Assembly (NCBI GenBank): GCA_028679935.1
Contig: JAJRAL010000001.1
Span: 1 to 7,376 of the forward strand
Length of the DNA: 7,376 bases
Source: Methanomassiliicoccales archaeon
GTDB taxonomy: Archaea; Thermoplasmatota; Thermoplasmata; Methanomassiliicoccales; UBA472
Direction: 5' to 3'
In this document: positions 1-5,371 of the stretch, one piece after another
Layout of the letters: each line of letters begins with the position of its first letter
Numbering within the stretch: the first letter of the stretch is position 1
Position numbers and translations under genes: made by a program
Notes under the pieces: model-generated
Told to the model about the DNA's origin: nothing
What the model saw: only the letters and a program-made list of their open reading frames with translations
The model's database searches: none

Positions 1-347
1 TCCACCGTCGCGAGCGAATTCCACTTCACCGACGTGACGTCCTCCGGCGCCTTTGTCGTGTTGATAAGAACGCTGCCATCGGGCTTCAGGCCGTGGAGGA
101 CATCGGTGACGCCGATCAAAGTAGAATCCAGAACGACGACGTAATCGGGATAGTAGATCTCCGAATGCGTGCGGATCGGCTTGAGATCGATGCGGCAGAA
201 GGCGGTGACCGGAGCGCCCCGACGCTCAACGCCGAAGAACGGGAAGGCCGAGGCGTGCAATCGGCTCATCACGGCGGCCCTCGCGAGGAGTTCCGATGCG
301 ACCACGGCTCCTTGGCCGCCCCTTCCATGAAAGCGTATCTCGATCAT
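1..347 (-). CDS. porG: 2-oxoacid:ferredoxin oxidoreductase gamma subunit, 3' end cut by window edge
   Basis: Reading the minus strand from ATG at 347 gives 115 open codons that leave the window without a stop. The protein begins [15 protein letters not shown], followed by [14 protein letters not shown] (about residues 34-47) and [13 protein letters not shown] (about 65-77). This is the standard N-terminal signature of the gamma subunit of pyruvate or 2-ketoisovalerate:ferredoxin oxidoreductases. The family is about 180 residues long, so roughly two thirds is present. In the complex the gamma subunit works with the alpha, beta and delta subunits in CoA-dependent oxidative decarboxylation of 2-oxoacids, reducing ferredoxin in the cytoplasm. 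Pyruvate versus branched-chain substrate cannot be decided from this subunit; the symbol is for the pyruvate version. The remaining subunits would be expected beyond the left edge. A TATA-like box lies at 380-387, and GGAGAG lies upstream of the start. Confidence 0.93.
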
Positions 348-379
348 CTTTCCACATTCTCTCCAAGCGGCGCGCGGCG

Positions 380-387
380 ATAAATAA
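380..387 (-). promoter_or_regulatory. TATA-like box for the oxidoreductase gamma gene
   Basis: The minus strand reads TTATTTAT here, an AT-rich block in an otherwise GC-rich region. Its centre is about 36 bases before the ATG at 347. With the usual archaeal spacing of 25-27 bases to the transcript start, the leader would be about 10 bases. This is inferred from position and composition only. Confidence 0.5.
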
Positions 388-474
388 CCATTGAGCCAGT
401 ATGCTAATTGATAACATCGTTCACGATGACCGCGGAATGCACCATCGAAAGGGAAAGTGGGAGTGATGATGCGA

Positions 475-482
475 AGATACAT
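475..482 (+). promoter_or_regulatory. Weak TATA-like box for the RNA-binding protein
   Basis: AGATACAT is centred about 31 bases before the chosen ATG at 510. It is a poor match to the archaeal box A, but its position would give a transcript starting a few bases before 510. That argues against using the upstream ATG at 408. Confidence 0.3.
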
Positions 483-509
483 CCGCCGTTCCGCCTTTCT
501 TCTCGGCCA

Positions 510-971
510 ATGGGTTTTCACTATCTCGCGTTCAGGACGTTCTGCCAGGCCACAGAAGACGAGGAGAAGGTCACTCTGGCCCTCAGATATGCCTCCGGGG
601 CCGAGGGAGTGGAGCGGAGCGCGTCGGAGGGCTACCACGGCAACAAGATCGTAGTGCTAGAGAACGCGATCAGGTCGAAGAAGAAGACCGACGCGTTCTT
701 CGACCGGCTCTCGGACTCGGACGTCGCCCAGATACTTGAGACACTCGAACAGAGGGTCAACGAGGAGTGCGCCCTCTTCTTCCGCCTTGACAAGCAAGAG
801 GCCTACCTCGGGCGCCTGGTCGTGACGAAGGGCGATGACGTCATCTCCGTTCGAGCGAAGATCGAATGCTATCCTAAGCGGCGGGAGAATGCCCTGGAGC
901 AGGCACGTCAGTACTTCGGATCGATTCTCTCTTCAGCTTCCGAGCGAGCACATTCTCGCGAACCGGCCTGA
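510..971 (+). CDS. Archaeal RNA-binding protein, exosome-subunit-like (PF01877/COG1325 type)
   Basis: This 153-residue protein begins [21 protein letters not shown], a pattern I recognise from the archaeal family annotated as RNA-binding protein or predicted exosome subunit with a dsRBD-like fold (COG1325, PF01877). Further family-like segments are [14 protein letters not shown] (about residues 41-54), then a helix ending in a conserved-looking [12 protein letters not shown] (about 90-101), and a strand [18 protein letters not shown] (about 111-128). The reading frame extends upstream to ATG 408, but the extra 34 residues lack the family pattern. The start at 510 sits exactly where homologues begin and has no Shine-Dalgarno sequence, which suggests a leaderless or short-leader message. 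A weak AGATACAT box lies at 475-482. It is encoded just before a tRNA gene, consistent with but not proof of a role in RNA metabolism. The biochemical function is unproven; exosome association is a family-level prediction. Confidence 0.8.
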   Translation: MGFHYLAFRTFCQATEDEEKVTLALRYASGAEGVERSASEGYHGNKIVVLENAIRSKKKTDAFFDRLSDSDVAQILETLEQRVNEECALFFRLDKQEAYLGRLVVTKGDDVISVRAKIECYPKRRENALEQARQYFGSILSSASERAHSREPA

Positions 972-997
972 GCAAATGGCCCGTCCAAGTCGAAGGA

Positions 998-1003
998 TTT
1001 ATC
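998..1003 (+). promoter_or_regulatory. TATA-like box for tRNA-Leu
   Basis: TTTATC is preceded by a purine-rich CGAAGGA, as expected of a BRE plus box A. It is centred about 30 bases before the mature 5' end of the tRNA, giving a 5' leader of only a few bases. This is typical archaeal tRNA promoter spacing. Confidence 0.55.
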
Positions 1004-1030
1004 CAGTCTCTCCGCATCAGCCACACCGAT

Positions 1031-1114
1031 GCAGGGGTAGCCAAGCCTGGCCAAAGGCGCAGGACTTAGGATCCTGTCCTTAGTGGTTCGTGCGTTCAAA
1101 TCGCACCCCCTGCA
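1031..1114 (+). tRNA. tRNA-Leu (anticodon TAG)
   Basis: A full cloverleaf folds by eye. The acceptor stem GCAGGGG (1031-1037) pairs perfectly with CCCCTGC (1107-1113), and the discriminator is A1114. The D stem is GCC (1040-1042) with GGC (1056-1058). The anticodon stem CAGGA (1060-1064) pairs with TCCTG (1072-1076) around the loop CTTAGGA, giving anticodon TAG at 1067-1069, which reads CUA-family leucine codons. The T arm is GTGCG (1090-1094), loop TTCAAAT, CGCAC (1102-1106). The 13-base variable region (1077-1089) is the long class II arm expected of tRNA-Leu, and discriminator A also fits leucine. There is no intron, and CCA is not encoded, as is common in archaea. Confidence 0.97.
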
Positions 1115-1121
1115 CTTCGCC

Positions 1122-1901
1122 CTATCTACCCAGTGTCTCTCTCAGCAGTGATGTGAGTATCTCCGGGTTCACCATCGAGCCACAGTAGCCACAGAACCTC
1201 ATCGAGCTGATGTCCGAATCCTTGTCGTATGTGATCGATGCGCCGCAGCTCGGGCACTTGTAGTTCAAAGCCAAACCGCCGTACCGCAATTGCTCTATGA
1301 GCTCGTTCAGGTCGACGGTGACGTTGCGGTTGATGTTCTTCTTGATCCTCACTCGTCCGGCCTCGTCGTACAGGCTGATCTGTTCGTACATCGCCACGGC
1401 GACATCAATGTTCCCCGCCCGCTCCTGGTTGGTCGCCTCGATGACGGAGTCCACGAAGACGAGAGAGGGCCGCGTCTTCGACCTCTCAGAGAAGCGAATT
1501 ACAATCTCCCTCGCCTGGGGATTGTTCAAGAGTTTCTGCCGGATGATCTCCGTTTCGCTCATGCCTTGATTGAGCAACGACTGAGTGTCTCCGCCGATTT
1601 CTCGCCTCCAGGCCTCGAGGTCCTTCTTCCTTTGGCACTCTGGGCATATGTACCTCGGTTCACGAAGGAAGTACAACAACAGCACACCAGGCACGAAGAA
1701 TATCAGGAACGCGATAGCTCCCGCGAGAATGTACGTCGCAGTATCGTAGCCCGGCACCAGCGAAGGGTAGAATGAGACGGCCACCGCCAATATCGCATAG
1801 AAGAGCAGAACGAACGGGGTCGCAAAAAGCATCAGACGATAGTACTTCCCCTTGTGTGTGGCTCCGCATTCCTTGCATTTCGTCAGGAGGGGATTGTACA
1901 T
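1122..1901 (-). CDS. Zinc-ribbon membrane protein with two transmembrane helices
   Basis: This 259-residue protein of unknown function has several visible parts. A first Cys pair (CKEC, residues 9-12) is followed by two hydrophobic helices at about 22-44 and 55-79, then a second Cys pair (CPEC, 86-89). The two pairs therefore flank a membrane hairpin and could form one zinc site on the same face. Next comes a charged helical region (about 91-140), then a helix pair around residues 158-185 resembling one TPR-like repeat. A segment VDLNELIEQLRYGGL (196-210) leads directly into a C-terminal zinc ribbon with CPSC (216-219) and CGYC (237-240). I recall the combination of this linker and ribbon from other archaeal proteins but cannot name the family. 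ATG 1901 is preceded by AAGGGAAA and, further up, a T-rich box. The stop lies only 7 bases past the convergent tRNA. Confidence 0.85.
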   Translation of the reverse strand: MYNPLLTKCKECGATHKGKYYRLMLFATPFVLLFYAILAVAVSFYPSLVPGYDTATYILAGAIAFLIFFVPGVLLLYFLREPRYICPECQRKKDLEAWRREIGGDTQSLLNQGMSETEIIRQKLLNNPQAREIVIRFSERSKTRPSLVFVDSVIEATNQERAGNIDVAVAMYEQISLYDEAGRVRIKKNINRNVTVDLNELIEQLRYGGLALNYKCPSCGASITYDKDSDISSMRFCGYCGSMVNPEILTSLLRETLGR

Positions 1902-1925
1902 TTTCCCTTAGAACACCACCCTGCC

Positions 1926-1933
1926 TCAAAAAC
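1926..1933 (-). promoter_or_regulatory. Possible TATA-like box for the zinc-ribbon membrane protein
   Basis: The minus strand reads GTTTTTGA here, centred about 28 bases before ATG 1901. The spacing is right, but the sequence is only T-rich rather than a good box A. Co-transcription with the upstream gene ending at 2005 (103-base gap) is the alternative. Confidence 0.3.
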
Positions 1934-2004
1934 CTTCGGAATCGAATGATGCGTATGAAGGTTAGATGGCCTTCCGCATCAACTTGCGCGAGAAAAGCCC
2001 TCAT

Positions 2005-2214
2005 TCAGTACTTGTGGACGATGACCTTGCAGGCCGCGCATCTCTCCGCCTTGATGTGGACGATGCCCCACATGTTCGATTCGTAGAGGCGGTCGCCCCC
2101 GATGCCGATCCTGCTCATGGAGGTGATCTCCTTCCTCCACTTGACCCCAGAAACGAGGCTCTCGGTCTCGAGGAATCCCTCCTCCATGGGGGAGCCACAG
2201 ACCGGGCAGTTCAT
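2005..2214 (-). CDS. Small zinc-ribbon protein, DUF6487-like
   Basis: This 69-residue protein begins MNCPVCGSPMEEGFL and ends with RCAACKVIVHKY. CxxC pairs at residues 3-6 and 59-62 are joined by a linker of about 50 residues containing GVKWRK. This matches the layout of the short DUF6487-type proteins (CPxCGxxMxxGxL ... Cx2C ... Y at the very C-terminus), which are presumed zinc binders of unknown role. The frame is open up to 2304, but the extra 30 residues look nothing like the family. A good TATA box (TTTATATT, 2236-2243) is centred about 25 bases before ATG 2214, so the message should start at or next to this codon. No membrane segment or signal peptide is present. The membrane zinc-ribbon gene lies downstream on the same strand. 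Confidence 0.82.
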   Translation of the reverse strand: MNCPVCGSPMEEGFLETESLVSGVKWRKEITSMSRIGIGGDRLYESNMWGIVHIKAERCAACKVIVHKY

Positions 2215-2234
2215 AGCGGCAAATGAATCTAATG

Positions 2235-2244
2235 GAATATAAAG
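2235..2244 (-). promoter_or_regulatory. TATA box for the small zinc-ribbon gene (leaderless)
   Basis: The minus strand reads CTTTATATTC, the best archaeal box A match in the window. The core is centred about 25 bases before ATG 2214, so the predicted transcript begins at the A of the start codon or within a base or two. There is no room for a Shine-Dalgarno sequence. Confidence 0.7.
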
Positions 2245-2313
2245 GGTGGCGGCTGGACTAGATCGACCACCGCACGAACGGATGGGTGCGAGCCCGAAAT
2301 GCAATTCGGCACC

Positions 2314-2321
2314 TTTTTATA
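2314..2321 (+). promoter_or_regulatory. TATA box for the DUF6015-like gene (leaderless)
   Basis: TTTTTATA lies in a local AT-rich island. Its TTTATA core (2316-2321) is centred about 27 bases before the GTG at 2346, predicting a transcript that begins at or within a few bases of the start codon. It stands about 70 bases from the divergent TATA box at 2235-2244, so the two promoters share this intergenic region. Confidence 0.65.
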
Positions 2322-2345
2322 GATACATAAACAGACCTATACAAC

Positions 2346-2723
2346 GTGACAACGGGATTTGAGCAGTACAGATATGAGACGTTCACGTCGGCGCTGATGA
2401 ACAAGGGCGGCATGCCCTGCGAAGAGGCCGGGAACGTCGCGATTCGAGTGTTGAACTACTTCGGATACGAAGATGACGTGATCGACAATCTCCTTGACCA
2501 GGGGGACAGGAGGCTCTTCTATTTCCTGCAAGACCTCGAACTGATGAAGACCGAATGGGAGGAGGTCATCCTGCCGAGCGGCAGAACGTGGCGCGTGTTC
2601 TACTGGATCCTGAACGTAGGGCACATCGACGAGTTCGCGAAGGACGTGGAAGCGAAGTGCCCAGCACAGCCCGAGCTCTACAACGAATTGCCTGAGGACG
2701 CGTGGTCCAGGCAAGAGGCGTGA
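2346..2723 (+). CDS. Small archaeal protein, DUF6015-like, function unknown
   Basis: This 125-residue soluble protein starts at GTG 2346, which sits at the expected leaderless distance from the TATA box. It has an N-terminal helical part with EEAGNVAIRVLNYFGYEDDVIDNLL (about residues 26-50), then DRRLFYFLQDLELMKTEWEEV (about 54-74), a turn LPSGRTWRVFYWIL (about 76-89), and an acidic C-terminal tail. The order (two or more helices, then a short-loop beta hairpin with RxWRVxYW) resembles the small Thermoplasmata proteins catalogued as DUF6015 and would also suit a winged-helix-like fold. I give the family from memory with moderate certainty. There are no Cys pairs, membrane helices or catalytic motifs. 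apgM follows on the same strand after a T tract, so it may be transcribed separately. Confidence 0.78.
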   Translation: MTTGFEQYRYETFTSALMNKGGMPCEEAGNVAIRVLNYFGYEDDVIDNLLDQGDRRLFYFLQDLELMKTEWEEVILPSGRTWRVFYWILNVGHIDEFAKDVEAKCPAQPELYNELPEDAWSRQEA

Positions 2724-2729
2724 GGGATG

Positions 2730-2738
2730 GTTTTTTAG
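2730..2738 (+). promoter_or_regulatory. T tract: possible terminator of the upstream gene and box A of apgM
   Basis: GTTTTTTAG begins 6 bases after the stop of the DUF6015-like gene. A run of six T in a GC-rich background is what archaeal RNA polymerase commonly uses to terminate. The same block (TTTTTA, 2732-2737) is centred about 34 bases before TTG 2769, which fits a promoter with a transcript start near 2760. Which role dominates cannot be told from sequence. Confidence 0.4.
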
Positions 2739-2768
2739 CCGCCGTGGCGATTGTCACCCGGTGGCAAG

Positions 2769-3998
2769 TTGAGCCCTCGAAAGATCCTTGTCGTCGTGTT
2801 CGACGGGCTCGGGGACAGAGCGGTCCGCGAGCTCGGATGGAAGACTCCCCTCCAGGCGTCCCGGAAGCCCAACCTGGACTGGTACGCGGCGCATGGGGTC
2901 TCGGGGCTGGTAGACGTCATCTCGCCCGGCGTGAGGCCTGGCAGCGACACTTCTCATTTGGCGATCCTAGGATACGATCCCTATCAAGTGTACACTGGGA
3001 GGGGACCCTTTGAGGCGGCCGGCGTCGGAATCGTAGGCAAGAAGGGGGACGTGGCGTTCCGCTGCAACTTCGCCACGGTCGATTCCAAGCTGAAGGTCCT
3101 TGACAGGCGCGCCGGAAGGATCAAAGAGCCAGACACCGGGAAGCTGGCGAAGGCGCTGAACGGCCTCAGGATCCTCGGCACCGAGATAATCGTGAAGGAA
3201 GCGACCGAGCACAGGGCGGTGCTCTTGCTGCGCGGCGAGGGTCTTTCGGCAGCGGTCTCCGACGTCGATCCGCATGACGAAGCGCCAATCCGCCAGGCGA
3301 AGGCACTTGCCAAAGGCGCCGAGAAGACGGCGAAGGTCGTCAACGCGTTCGTGCTCATGTCCCACGACATCCTGGCCGCCCACCCGGTGAACGCGACGAG
3401 AAGGAAGGAGGGCAAGCCGATGGCGAATATCCTCCTCCCTCGCGGAGCGGGTGAGTTCCCGGACATCGCACCCTTCGAGGCGAGGTACGGAATGAAGGGG
3501 GCCTGCGTCGCCGGCGTCTCGCTGATACGGGGGATCGGCCGCGTCTGCGGGCTCGAGGTCGTCGACGTCAAAGGAGCGACGGGTGGGATTGACACCGATA
3601 TGAACGCCAAGGCAAAGAAGGCGATCCAGCTGCTCAAGGACTACGACTTCGTCCTCGTGAACGTCAAGGCGACAGACATCGCCTCGCACGACGGGGACGC
3701 GAAGAAGAAGGTCGAGATCATAGAGAAGCTCGATTCGATGGTCGGGATCCTGAGGAAAGGCCTCGGGAGCGACGTTGTCGTCGCATTCATGGCCGACCAC
3801 TGCACGCCGGTCGAGGTGAAGGACCATTCGGGTGATCCCGTGCCGCTCATGATCTACTGCGAAGGGACGGTCCACGGCTGTGCCTCCCACTACGACGAGT
3901 CCTCGGCGATGAGGGGTGGGCTCGGGCGTCTCAGGGGCAAGGACATCATGCCGATATTGCTGGACAAGGCAGGCAGGTCGGAGAAATTCGGTTCGTAG
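2769..3998 (+). CDS. apgM: 2,3-bisphosphoglycerate-independent phosphoglycerate mutase, archaeal type
   Basis: This enzyme of the alkaline phosphatase superfamily interconverts 3- and 2-phosphoglycerate in glycolysis and gluconeogenesis in the cytoplasm. With the start at TTG 2769 the protein has 409 residues, normal for the family (about 400-415). Visible signatures are KILVVVFDGLGDR (about residues 5-17, metal-binding Asp), PGSDTSHLAILGYDP (about 57-71, containing the catalytic serine), YTGRGPFEAAG (about 75-85), the metal-ligand block DIASHDGD, then MADHCTP and DHSGDPVP in the C-terminal third. No key residue appears to be missing. Start choice: the frame has only TTG codons here, at 2751 and 2769. 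GGTGGCAAG precedes 2769, and the T-rich box at 2730-2738 is too close to 2751, so 2769 is preferred; the alternative adds six residues. No ATG or GTG start is available in frame at this end. Confidence 0.95.
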   Translation: MSPRKILVVVFDGLGDRAVRELGWKTPLQASRKPNLDWYAAHGVSGLVDVISPGVRPGSDTSHLAILGYDPYQVYTGRGPFEAAGVGIVGKKGDVAFRCNFATVDSKLKVLDRRAGRIKEPDTGKLAKALNGLRILGTEIIVKEATEHRAVLLLRGEGLSAAVSDVDPHDEAPIRQAKALAKGAEKTAKVVNAFVLMSHDILAAHPVNATRRKEGKPMANILLPRGAGEFPDIAPFEARYGMKGACVAGVSLIRGIGRVCGLEVVDVKGATGGIDTDMNAKAKKAIQLLKDYDFVLVNVKATDIASHDGDAKKKVEIIEKLDSMVGILRKGLGSDVVVAFMADHCTPVEVKDHSGDPVPLMIYCEGTVHGCASHYDESSAMRGGLGRLRGKDIMPILLDKAGRSEKFGS

Positions 3999-4010
3999 GG
4001 GGCGCGAAAC

Positions 4011-4018
4011 GATTTAGC
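4011..4018 (+). promoter_or_regulatory. TATA-like box for the small Cys-rich membrane protein
   Basis: GATTTAGC is preceded by a purine-rich GCGAAAC that could serve as BRE. The ATTTAG core is centred about 27 bases before GTG 4042, which would make the message leaderless from that codon. It is only about 18 bases from the alternative GTG 4033. Confidence 0.45.
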
Positions 4019-4041
4019 GGGGGGACGCCCATGTGGCCCCC

Positions 4042-4383
4042 GTGAAATTCTGCTATTGCCCGAAGTGCGACAAGCTCCAGGCGCGCAACTGGTTCACTAG
4101 GAGCAGGTGTGAGATTTGCAACGAGAAGTGCATCGTCTTCTCCGTGAGCAGGACGGTTTTCGGATGGCTCATGTACATCCTCGATGCCATCGCGGTCGCC
4201 CTGATCGTGCTCTACCTCCTGGACTATCAGCCGCTCGTTGACTCCCTGACCGTTCTCGGCGCCCAAGTCGCGATCTTCGGTTGCATCATCATATCGTTCG
4301 TGATGGCCTTCGTCGACATCGCAAAGACGACGAAGAAGGCCGAGGACAAGGTCCGCTCAGGCAAGATACTGCCCCCGCAGTGA
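4042..4383 (+). CDS. Small membrane protein with N-terminal zinc ribbon and two transmembrane helices
   Basis: This 113-residue protein of unknown function begins MKFCYCPKCDKLQ. CPKC (residues 6-9) and CEIC plus a further Cys (23-26 and 30) form a compact zinc ribbon with a basic, aromatic linker (ARNWFTRSR). Two hydrophobic helices follow at about 40-61 and 71-93, then a charged Lys-rich tail ending KILPPQ. If the ribbon and the tail both face the cytoplasm, the helices form a simple hairpin. The start is either GTG 4042 or GTG 4033; 4042 is favoured by spacing from the TATA-like box. The gene lies 43 bases after apgM on the same strand, and read-through from apgM is possible. Its last 27 bases overlap the 3' end of the convergent pilin-like gene. 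The layout parallels the larger zinc-ribbon membrane protein at 1122-1901, but I see no clear sequence similarity. Confidence 0.78.
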   Translation: MKFCYCPKCDKLQARNWFTRSRCEICNEKCIVFSVSRTVFGWLMYILDAIAVALIVLYLLDYQPLVDSLTVLGAQVAIFGCIIISFVMAFVDIAKTTKKAEDKVRSGKILPPQ

Positions 4384-4851
4384 TGGCCATACGACCAGGC
4401 GGGATTCGAGGCCGTTCCCAGAGGAGAGCGCGATCGTTGACGAGTATAGAGTAGGAAAGGTCGAGCAGTTCTCTCCGCAAGATAGGCACACTCGCCCGCC
4501 GTACGAGATGGTCCACTCGTAGGACATCGAGGAAGGGATGAGCTCGCCAAGCACCCTGTCCGCGACCTGGACAAGGCTCTCGCCGAAGCCAGGATCCCTG
4601 CCGGAGGCGAACATGACCGCCAGTGAAGATACGCTCGTGGACGGCAGCAAGGTTCCTTTCAGGTCGAGTCGGACCTCGCAACCGAGGAGCGAGCGATGGG
4701 CCTCCGAAACCTGGTCCGACCAGTCGGTCGCCTGAGGCTCGGGAGGGGAGAACGACGCGCAGAGAGTGATCGAGACGATCATGGCGACGGCAAGGAATCC
4801 GAGGGAATCCACGAGAGCCGCGAAGCCATTCCGCTTGCGGAACCGCTTCAT
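4357..4851 (-). CDS. Pilin-like membrane-anchored protein, second of a tandem pair
   Basis: This 164-residue protein of unknown function has a short basic N-terminus (MKRFRKRNG) followed by a hydrophobic helix from about residue 10 to 34 (FAALVDSLGFLAVAMIVSITL). That is the arrangement of type IV prepilin-like proteins, with a possible prepilin peptidase site between Gly9 and Phe10. The mature part is Ser-rich and predicted to lie outside the membrane, with Cys at 58, 122, 125 and 129; the last three could form a disulfide or metal cluster. The canonical Glu at position +5 is absent (Asp at +6), so the pilin call is tentative. ATG 4851 overlaps the stop of the upstream gene (ATGA) and has GGTGGGA just before it; ATG 4860 is the alternative start. 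The 3' end overlaps the convergent gene by 27 bases. Confidence 0.72.
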   Translation of the reverse strand: MKRFRKRNGFAALVDSLGFLAVAMIVSITLCASFSPPEPQATDWSDQVSEAHRSLLGCEVRLDLKGTLLPSTSVSSLAVMFASGRDPGFGESLVQVADRVLGELIPSSMSYEWTISYGGRVCLSCGENCSTFPTLYSSTIALSSGNGLESRLVVWPSLRGQYLA

Positions 4852-5321
4852 TCCCACCATAGGCTCACCACCAAAAGGCCGGCGGTCACATGGTTCGCCG
4901 ACATCCTCACTTCCATCGGGATGGACCTGGACTCCACTTCGGTCACGTTCCGAGGTTCGGCCCCGCATCTGCCAAGCTCAATCTCGGCTCCGTCGCCGAG
5001 CACCAGATCAAGCGTCACCCTCGCTCCGGCGAACGTCCCGACGGCGCTCCTCGTTTCATTGGAGATTGCTCCGGCCATGCTAATGTCCAGAACACCGTCC
5101 TCGAACGCCGAGCAGGACCTGATGCTCACAAGGAGTCTCTCGATCTCGCTTGAGCGCCTCGCCTCTGCCCTCTGCTCCGAGTCCGAGCTGATCGCCCTGC
5201 CTATCCCAGCCAAGAGGATCATCGTGGCGATCGTGATGACCAGTGCGGCGACGAGCGTCTCCTGGAAGCCCGCGACGCCTCTACAGTCGCATGCGATCTG
5301 CCTTCTCCCTCGCCGCGGCAT
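4848..5321 (-). CDS. Pilin-like membrane-anchored protein, first of a tandem pair
   Basis: This 157-residue protein of unknown function has a basic leader (MPRRGRRQ, then CDCRGVAG) preceding one hydrophobic helix at about residues 19-42 (FQETLVAALVITIATMILLAG). After the helix comes an amphipathic, charged helix with SEQRAEARRSSEIERLL (about 48-64), then a beta-rich domain. A short leader ending in Gly, hydrophobic helix and charged helix continuation match type IV pilin or pseudopilin design; Glu sits at +3 after the presumed Gly18-Phe19 site rather than +5. ATG 5321 is the only plausible start, because an in-frame stop occurs 30 bases upstream with no other start codon between. The gene begins 50 bases after the stop of the U32-family gene with no evident TATA box, so it may be co-transcribed. 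Its stop overlaps the start of the next pilin-like gene. Confidence 0.75.
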   Translation of the reverse strand: MPRRGRRQIACDCRGVAGFQETLVAALVITIATMILLAGIGRAISSDSEQRAEARRSSEIERLLVSIRSCSAFEDGVLDISMAGAISNETRSAVGTFAGARVTLDLVLGDGAEIELGRCGAEPRNVTEVESRSIPMEVRMSANHVTAGLLVVSLWWE

Positions 5322-5371
5322 GACCCCGGGAGTAGCATTCTTGGACTCTCACAGGTCGCGCTACAGCTAGC

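Noticed and set aside
93..383. Plus-strand ORF of 96 codons
   Set aside because: It lies antisense to the oxidoreductase gamma subunit, whose minus-strand translation shows unmistakable family motifs.
408..509. N-terminal extension of the RNA-binding protein from ATG 408
   Set aside because: The 34 extra residues lack family similarity, and homologues begin at the MGFHY segment encoded from 510.
457..654. Plus-strand ORF of 65 codons starting after GGGAAAGTGGGAGTG-like sequence
   Set aside because: A purine-rich stretch resembles an SD, but the Arg/Ser-rich product is a different-frame shadow of the RNA-binding protein.
2215..2304. N-terminal extension of the small zinc-ribbon protein
   Set aside because: It would read through the strong TATA box at 2235-2244 and adds residues unlike the family.
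2967..3890. Minus-strand ORF of 307 codons
   Set aside because: It is antisense to apgM, has a His/Asp/Arg-rich composition typical of shadows of GC-rich genes, and shows no recognisable domain.
4357..4851. Lipoprotein signal in the second pilin-like protein (ITLC at residues 28-31)
   Set aside because: A lipobox needs Gly, Ala or Ser just before the Cys; here it is Leu.
4696..5370. Plus-strand ORF of 224 codons antisense to the pilin-like genes
   Set aside because: It is a low-complexity Ser/Ala/Pro-rich product with no motif; the minus-strand pair has coherent hydrophobic helices, an ATGA overlap and an SD.
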